Origin: CAJAQL01 sp964442965
GTDB taxonomy: Bacteria; Patescibacteriota; Minisyncoccia; UBA6257; 2-01-FULL-56-20
DNA length: 7,768 bases
Assembly (NCBI GenBank): GCA_964442965.1
Contig: CAYUBE010000029.1
Span: forward strand, 1-7,768
Direction: 5' to 3'
Shown: positions 4,904-7,768 of the stretch, one piece after another
How the letters are laid out: the number at the start of each line of letters is the position of its first letter
Position numbering within the stretch: position 1 is the stretch's first letter
Program-made: the position numbers and the translations under genes
The notes under the pieces: generated by a model
Database searches by the model: none
The model's input: the letters and a program-made list of their open reading frames with translations, nothing else
What the model was told of the DNA's origin: nothing

Positions 4904-5097
4904 CTATTAGAGGAAACCCCGGGCGAGGGCCATTGAAAACGGGTATACTGTGGTTATCTCACGCCCGAGCCCGGGGATGAATCAATCCCGGAGCGAAGCG
5001 GAGGCATGTTGCGTCAGACGTAGTTCAAAGGAAGCCCCGGATGGAGCAGAGCGGAACCCGGGGAGGATGTCACTGAGGCCATTGATTAGCCCAGGAA
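4904..5097. other. Gene-free stretch with GC-rich inverted repeats
   Basis: I see no gene here. CCCCGGGC (4917-4924) and GCCCGGGG (4969-4976) are inverted repeats, and CCGGGGAT (4971-4978) can alternatively pair with ATCCCGG downstream (4985-4991). A related pair, GCCCCGG (5034-5040) and CCCGGGG (5057-5063), follows, with GGAGCGAAGCGGA and GGAGCAGAGCGGA as similar accompanying sequences, so the block looks like two diverged copies of one palindromic unit. Confidence 0.5.
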
Positions 5098-5111
5098 TTG
5101 AGTTGTTTTTT

Positions 5112-5120
5112 TGTTATGAT
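5112..5120 (+). promoter_or_regulatory. Extended -10 promoter, leaderless start
   Basis: TG-T-TATGAT is an extended -10 element with no good -35. It ends seven bases before the ATG at 5128, so transcription is expected to begin at or next to the start codon. Confidence 0.55.
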
Positions 5121-5127
5121 TAAGTGT

Positions 5128-5481
5128 ATGAAAAAAAGGAAACTCGTAGAAGAATATGTTAACGGATGGAGAGAGGGTGATGAGGAAAAAATTATGAGAC
5201 ATCTCTCTTCGGACTGTGTCATTGTTGAATCGGATAATTCCACATATCGGGGAAGGGAAGAAATATACCAGTGGATTCGTGACTGGAATAAAAAGAGGAG
5301 CAAGGTCAATAAATGGAATATCTCATCATACGACGAGACTGAGGATATGGTATTCTTTGAATGGCATTTTCAGTGCACTGTTACAGAAAGACTTCATGAG
5401 TTTGATGGTGCAAGCTTTGTTAAATTCACGTCGGATAAAATTTCGTATATGCGGGAATACCGTGCTGTCAGGAAAAATTAG
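5128..5481 (+). CDS. SnoaL-like (NTF2-fold) protein
   Basis: This 117-residue protein has the pattern of the SnoaL/NTF2-like cone-shaped fold. An N-terminal helix with YVNGWREGDEEKIMRHLSSD is followed by CVIVES, a GREEIYQWIRDW helix, and beta strands MVFFEWHFQC, GASFVKFTSDKISYMREY. The length is normal for a single NTF2-like domain. Family members are polyketide cyclases, isomerases, or ligand-binding proteins of unknown role, so a specific reaction cannot be given. I start at the ATG at 5128 because the domain begins there and an extended -10 lies seven bases upstream; an in-frame ATG at 5116 lies inside that -10. There is no Shine-Dalgarno, which agrees with leaderless translation. The neighbour at 5535-5786 is convergent. 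Confidence 0.75.
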   Translation: MKKRKLVEEYVNGWREGDEEKIMRHLSSDCVIVESDNSTYRGREEIYQWIRDWNKKRSKVNKWNISSYDETEDMVFFEWHFQCTVTERLHEFDGASFVKFTSDKISYMREYRAVRKN

Positions 5482-5534
5482 ATGGTTTTGGGGCTAAAAC
5501 TGCGGAGGGTTTTGGTGTAATAAAACTTTGTGTT

Positions 5535-5786
5535 TCAACGATGAGGGCATCCGGGCCAACAGCAAGGCCGACGCATCCCCTCCACGAGTTCCGTGCATAC
5601 TCGTGCGACATGCTCTTTCCTGGTCTCCGGTTTTTTGACGGAGATAGTCCAGCATATCCATTCATTGCGCGCAAGAGGCGTAATATCCTCCCATGCTGTT
5701 CGCGCTGTCGGGTTAGCCACGAGCGCTCTTCGTAAATCTGATGGTAGGGCATGAACCACGCCCGCAGAGATTCCTTTTTGGACCAT
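5535..5786 (-). CDS. YdeI/OmpD-associated family protein
   Basis: This 83-residue protein matches the short YdeI/OmpD-associated (bacteriocin-protection-like) family. The characteristic run is LPSDLRRALVANPTARTAWE (residues 14-33), then LARNEWICWTISVKKPETRK and a C-terminal ERMRRP-like segment, here EGMRRPCCWPGCPHR. The biochemical role of the family is not established; in enterobacteria the name comes from association with the porin OmpD and peptide resistance. Three cysteines cluster at the end (C75, C76, C80) and could bind metal. The domain is full length for the short form. The ATG at 5786 has no Shine-Dalgarno but follows an extended -10 by six bases. The gene converges on the SnoaL-like gene, with 53 bases between the stops. 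Confidence 0.83.
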   Translation of the reverse strand: MVQKGISAGVVHALPSDLRRALVANPTARTAWEDITPLARNEWICWTISVKKPETRKEHVARVCTELVEGMRRPCCWPGCPHR

Positions 5787-5792
5787 GCTTTT

Positions 5793-5801
5793 ATTGTAAC
5801 A
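5793..5801 (-). promoter_or_regulatory. Extended -10 promoter, leaderless start
   Basis: Read on the minus strand it is TG-T-TACAAT, ending six bases before the ATG at 5786. Transcription should start at the start codon. Confidence 0.6.
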
Positions 5802-5846
5802 AATCCGACGGTGTCAGAACGTTCGTGATTTTACCCTTAGCATTAT

Positions 5847-5875
5847 TTGACCGGCGTGGTATCAAATTATAGAAT
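5847..5875 (+). promoter_or_regulatory. Promoter of small cysteine-rich protein gene
   Basis: The -35 TTGACC (5847-5852) and -10 TAGAAT (5870-5875) are separated by 17 bp. The predicted start near 5882 gives a 30-base leader that includes the Shine-Dalgarno. Confidence 0.7.
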
Positions 5876-5911
5876 GCGGTTAGGTAATAACGAAAAATAA
5901 AAGGAGGCAAT

Positions 5912-6151
5912 ATGACGTGCGGGATTATTATGCCACGACAATCGGATGTCGTGGGCCATCGCGGCGACTGCTACCTCGCAGAATGCATTCGAAATTCTGA
6001 TCATCTCGAACCTCATGTCATCAGAACACCAGAGGGAAAGTTCTTTGCGTGGGAAGATGATATGGAATGTGGCTGTTGCGAGCCGGAGGAAACCGAGCGG
6101 TGCTATATATACTGGCCGCTGACTTCCGAAGAAGCACAAAAACTTTTGTAA
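5912..6151 (+). CDS. Small cysteine-rich acidic protein, unknown function
   Basis: This 79-residue protein begins MTCGIIMPRQ and has no recognised family. It holds seven cysteines (3, 20, 25, 53, 55, 56, 64); the group CGCC then ETERC, with C3, C20 and C25, could form a zinc or iron-sulfur site. Acidic stretches WEDDMEC and EPEETE and a short C-terminal helix TSEEAQKLL are visible. There is no signal peptide or membrane segment. The start is well fixed by GGAGG at 5903-5907, four bases before the ATG, the strongest Shine-Dalgarno in the right half. A promoter and a terminator flank it, so it is a single-gene unit. Confidence 0.85.
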   Translation: MTCGIIMPRQSDVVGHRGDCYLAECIRNSDHLEPHVIRTPEGKFFAWEDDMECGCCEPEETERCYIYWPLTSEEAQKLL

Positions 6152-6155
6152 AATT

Positions 6156-6186
6156 GGTCCACCCTCTTTCGTGGACCTTTTCTTTT
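6156..6186 (+). terminator. Intrinsic terminator after cysteine-rich gene
   Basis: GGTCCAC (6156-6162) pairs perfectly with GTGGACC (6171-6177) around an eight-base loop, followed by TTTTCTTTT. It begins four bases after the stop codon. Confidence 0.9.
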
Positions 6187-6251
6187 CTGTGCGGTCATTG
6201 GGGCCTAACAGAAAAAGAACGGAAAGTATTCTCGAAAAGGCAGAAACTTTC

Positions 6252-6260
6252 TGTTAATAT
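6252..6260 (+). promoter_or_regulatory. Extended -10 promoter, leaderless start
   Basis: TG-T-TAATAT ends seven bases before the ATG at 6268, with no clear -35. It partly overlaps a small inverted repeat, CAGAAA-C-TTTCTG (6241-6253), that could be a repressor site or chance. Confidence 0.5.
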
Positions 6261-6267
6261 TTACCAT

Positions 6268-6696
6268 ATGAATATATTTATCTGTGCCAGCAAATACAAC
6301 TATGGCAGGGTGGCGCCCATCAAGGCAGAGCTTGAAGCGATGGGACACAAGATAACGGTTCCCAATAGTTACGATGAGCCAATGAAGGAGGAGGACATGA
6401 AGAAGATCGGCCCGGAAGCTCACCGGCAGTGGAAGGCCGCCATGATTCGGTTGCAGGCGGAGAAGGTTGAAGCTAACGACGCCGTTCTTGTTCTTAATTT
6501 CGAAAAGAATGGCCAACCAAATTATCTCGGCGGGGCAACGTTCCTCGAAATCTTTCGAGCGTTCGATAAGGGTAAAAAGATTTTCTTATTTAATCCTGTT
6601 CCGGATAATATTTTCAAAGACGAACTTTTAGGGATGGGTCCGATGGTCATTCATGGAGACTTATCAAAGATAAAAATGAGCATTCAAGATAGTTGA
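6268..6696 (+). CDS. Nucleoside 2-deoxyribosyltransferase-like protein
   Basis: This 142-residue protein resembles the nucleoside 2-deoxyribosyltransferase-like superfamily. Strand one is MNIFICASKYN; a helix IKAELEAMGH and strand KITVPNS follow. The central part NDAVLVLNFE (70-79), then YLGGATFLEIFRAFDKGKKI (87-106) and FLFNPVPD, matches the family's nucleotide-sugar site, with E94 in the place of the catalytic glutamate. Enzymes of this kind exchange bases on deoxynucleosides or hydrolyse the glycosidic bond of nucleotides; which one applies here cannot be told. The frame is open further upstream, but homology begins at the ATG at 6268, there is no Shine-Dalgarno, and an extended -10 lies seven bases before it. 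The stop codon overlaps the -35 box of the next promoter. Confidence 0.72.
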   Translation: MNIFICASKYNYGRVAPIKAELEAMGHKITVPNSYDEPMKEEDMKKIGPEAHRQWKAAMIRLQAEKVEANDAVLVLNFEKNGQPNYLGGATFLEIFRAFDKGKKIFLFNPVPDNIFKDELLGMGPMVIHGDLSKIKMSIQDS

Positions 6697-6721
6697 CTTG
6701 AGCGTCATGGGGTGATACTGT
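6693..6721 (+). promoter_or_regulatory. Promoter of three-helix membrane protein gene
   Basis: The -35 TTGACT (6693-6698) and -10 TACTGT (6716-6721) are separated by 17 bp. The -35 includes the stop codon of the preceding gene. The predicted start near 6728 leaves a leader of about 37 bases. Confidence 0.6.
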
Positions 6722-6764
6722 CCTAAGCAGATATTTTAATCCATTAATATTAGGTGAGGTAGTT

Positions 6765-7160
6765 ATGTTAGTATTATGTATTTTATTGACCGTCGTGATT
6801 GTCGTAATCATGGCAGTGGTCATGGCGCATATCAATGGTACGCCCCGTCGGAATCTGAAAGACATGCTGCGGATTTGTCCGGCGGACATTTGTCTTTCTG
6901 CGGCGTATTTTCTTAAATCCCTCTTCGGGGACTTTACCGATGACATAAGCAGAGAAGCTTACACCGTTCTTACGTGGCTCGTCGGCTTATTCCTCGTCTC
7001 CTTTTCTTGGTGGGCACTGGAGAACGCCACCCTTATAAAGGTTTTTGTGGGCGGGATTGTAGCCACGGTTGTCTTATATTTCTTGCTAGATGTCATTTAT
7101 CCCGCAATCCTCGAGGAAATTAGGTTTTGGTCGTGCGTTATAAAAAATAAAAAATTGTGA
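6765..7160 (+). CDS. Membrane protein with three helices, unknown function
   Basis: This 131-residue protein starts MLVLCILLTVVIVVIMAVVM, a strongly hydrophobic first helix (1-21) that could also be an uncleaved signal anchor. A basic segment, HINGTPRRNLKDM, follows, then a polar domain to about residue 64. Helices two (about 66-84, TVLTWLVGLFLVSF) and three (about 92-113, KVFVGGIVATVVLYFLLDV) come next, and the end is basic, CVIKNKKL. No family is recognised. The start is supported by GGTGAGG (6753-6759), five bases before the ATG. A promoter lies upstream and a terminator starts seven bases after the stop codon, so it is transcribed alone. Confidence 0.82.
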   Translation: MLVLCILLTVVIVVIMAVVMAHINGTPRRNLKDMLRICPADICLSAAYFLKSLFGDFTDDISREAYTVLTWLVGLFLVSFSWWALENATLIKVFVGGIVATVVLYFLLDVIYPAILEEIRFWSCVIKNKKL

Positions 7161-7166
7161 TATTAC

Positions 7167-7211
7167 GCGCCGTTATGAATTATGAACTTAATTCAAAAAA
7201 CGGCGCTTTTT
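7167..7211 (+). terminator. Intrinsic terminator after membrane protein gene
   Basis: GCGCCGTT (7167-7174) pairs perfectly with AACGGCGC (7199-7206), followed by TTTTT. The 24-base loop contains a further small inverted repeat, GAATTATGAACTTAATTC. Confidence 0.85.
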
Positions 7212-7233
7212 ATATCTGTGCGATCACGCTCGG

Positions 7234-7262
7234 TTGACTCGGAAAATCTTTTTGGATATGCT
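7234..7262 (+). promoter_or_regulatory. Promoter of 3'-end transcription unit
   Basis: The -35 TTGACT (7234-7239) and -10 TATGCT (7257-7262) are 17 bp apart. The predicted start is near 7269. Confidence 0.7.
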
Positions 7263-7306
7263 TAACAGCGGTTCTTAACTCTTCTATTAACTAACTAGAG
7301 GGTGTT

Positions 7307-7471
7307 ATGGTGATCCTAAATTTTCTATCGAACAGTTTTTTTGATGGAATTTTTTCCATCGGCCAACTCAGGCTATTTATAGGGGGGACAAGGTTTAGAA
7401 GCGATGAAAACAGCCGCTTCTGGAATAGGAGGTGCACCAAGGGGATGCTCCCCCGATGCACGCATAAATAG
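7307..7471 (+). CDS. Possible 54-residue peptide gene
   Basis: The frame starts MVILNFLSNSFFDGIFSIGQ, with a hydrophobic first third, and ends in a basic, cysteine-containing tail, RRCTKGMLPRCTHK. GAGGGTG (7298-7304) is two to eight bases before the ATG and fits a Shine-Dalgarno. A promoter lies 45 bases upstream and a terminator eight bases downstream. No family is recognised, and the strong hairpins inside the frame suggest that the RNA itself may be the product. It may be a small membrane-active or toxin-like peptide, but that is only a guess from its composition. Confidence 0.4.
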   Translation: MVILNFLSNSFFDGIFSIGQLRLFIGGTRFRSDENSRFWNRRCTKGMLPRCTHK

Positions 7472-7478
7472 TTTTTTT

Positions 7479-7507
7479 AAGGGGCCCTGCGGGAGGCCCT
7501 TTATTTT
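7479..7507 (+). terminator. Intrinsic terminator of 3'-end transcription unit
   Basis: AAGGG and CC on the 5' side (7479-7483 and 7485-7486, with one bulged G) pair with GG and CCCTT (7495-7501), followed by TATTTT. On the minus strand the hairpin is followed by A, not T, so it works only for the plus strand. Confidence 0.75.
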
Positions 7508-7529
7508 ATGAGAAAGAAATGTCCACCCG

Positions 7530-7730
7530 TTACGGCAATGCTTCTCCAAGCATTCGTGCGCTGAGATAGGTTGCGGTGATGAAAATGATCGCAATGAATT
7601 GATTCACGAAAAAGGAAAATCCCAGGGGATTTCCGACAAACATAAGAGAAAAATTTTCAAAAAACGCGATAGAAAAAAGCGAGATCGCGATCTTCGCAAC
7701 ATTTATGACGAACTTCGAGTTAAGGAGCAT
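7530..7730 (-). CDS. Small membrane protein, unknown function
   Basis: This 66-residue protein starts MLLNSKFVINVAKIAISLFS. Two hydrophobic segments (about residues 8-32 and 38-57, the second FSFFVNQFIAIIFITATYL) are joined by GNPLG, giving a likely helical hairpin in the membrane. The frame is complete, ending LGEALP. No family is recognised and no Shine-Dalgarno or promoter is visible upstream, though only 38 bases of upstream sequence are in the window. The coherent hydrophobic pattern favours a real gene. Confidence 0.55.
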   Translation of the reverse strand: MLLNSKFVINVAKIAISLFSIAFFENFSLMFVGNPLGFSFFVNQFIAIIFITATYLSARMLGEALP

Positions 7731-7768
7731 TAAGTGTGTTTTTCCGGCGGAGATTTTCGTTTGGGTTT

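Larger units (their letters stand above)
7269..7507 (+). ncRNA. Candidate structured RNA (promoter to terminator)
   Basis: The unit is about 240 nt and contains several perfect hairpins: GATGGAA/TTCCATC with a TTTT loop (7343-7360), AGAAGCG/CGCTTCT with an 11-base loop (7397-7421), and a two-part stem pairing TGCA (7433-7436) with TGCA (7457-7460) and GGGG (7441-7444) with CCCC (7451-7454). The terminator hairpin follows. The density of stems is much higher than in the neighbouring mRNAs. I do not recognise a known riboswitch, SRP, 6S, RNase P or tmRNA signature. The same transcript also holds a 54-codon frame with a Shine-Dalgarno, so it could instead be a structured mRNA. Confidence 0.45.

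Overview
The window most resembles a chromosomal accessory region from a Candidate Phyla Radiation (Patescibacteria, perhaps Parcubacteria-like) bacterium. This is an inference. It rests on the type of diversity-generating retroelement (DGR) with a bAvd-like helix-bundle protein, the many short proteins, the short promoter-proximal 5' ends, and the interspersed palindromic intergenic repeats. No rRNA, intact tRNA or ribosomal protein gene is present to settle the lineage.

Left part (1-1051): positions 1-60 show no gene. Next comes a complete IS481-family insertion sequence with near-perfect terminal inverted repeats and one intact DDE transposase on the minus strand. It ends 16 bp before the promoter of the DGR target gene.

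Central part (1065-3734): a complete DGR. A consensus sigma70-type promoter and a long leader hairpin precede a 222-residue target protein whose last 39 codons are a variable repeat (VR, 1762-1878). A template repeat (TR, 2216-2332) lies 337 bp downstream in the same orientation. In the body of the repeat all ten VR/TR differences fall on TR adenines, the signature of adenine-specific mutagenic retrohoming. A reverse transcriptase with DGR motifs (2733-3734, plus strand) follows. Between TR and RT lies an Avd-type four-helix-bundle gene on the opposite strand, tail-to-tail with TR and head-to-head with RT. Its 5' end contains a run of eight G/C bases that breaks the most natural reading frame.

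Middle gene-poor stretch (3735-5097): tandem hairpins, several perfect palindromes and three diverged copies of a structured repeat with a conserved ATTACCAGGTCAG core. Two of the copies end in matching intrinsic terminators and one has its own promoter, so it may encode a small RNA. A 52-residue two-helix membrane protein is encoded here on the minus strand.

Right part (5098-7768): short single genes with their own signals. They are a SnoaL-like protein, a YdeI/OmpD-associated family protein on the minus strand, a small cysteine-rich protein, a nucleoside 2-deoxyribosyltransferase-like protein, a three-helix membrane protein, a promoter-to-terminator unit that may be a structured RNA or a 54-residue peptide gene, and a small membrane protein at the right edge. 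Three of these genes have an extended -10 element 6-7 bases before the ATG, which predicts leaderless mRNAs.

The DGR genes form one working system: RT plus Avd would reverse-transcribe the TR RNA with adenine errors, and the cDNA would replace the VR at the C-terminus of the target protein. The other genes look like unrelated cargo or ordinary chromosomal genes.
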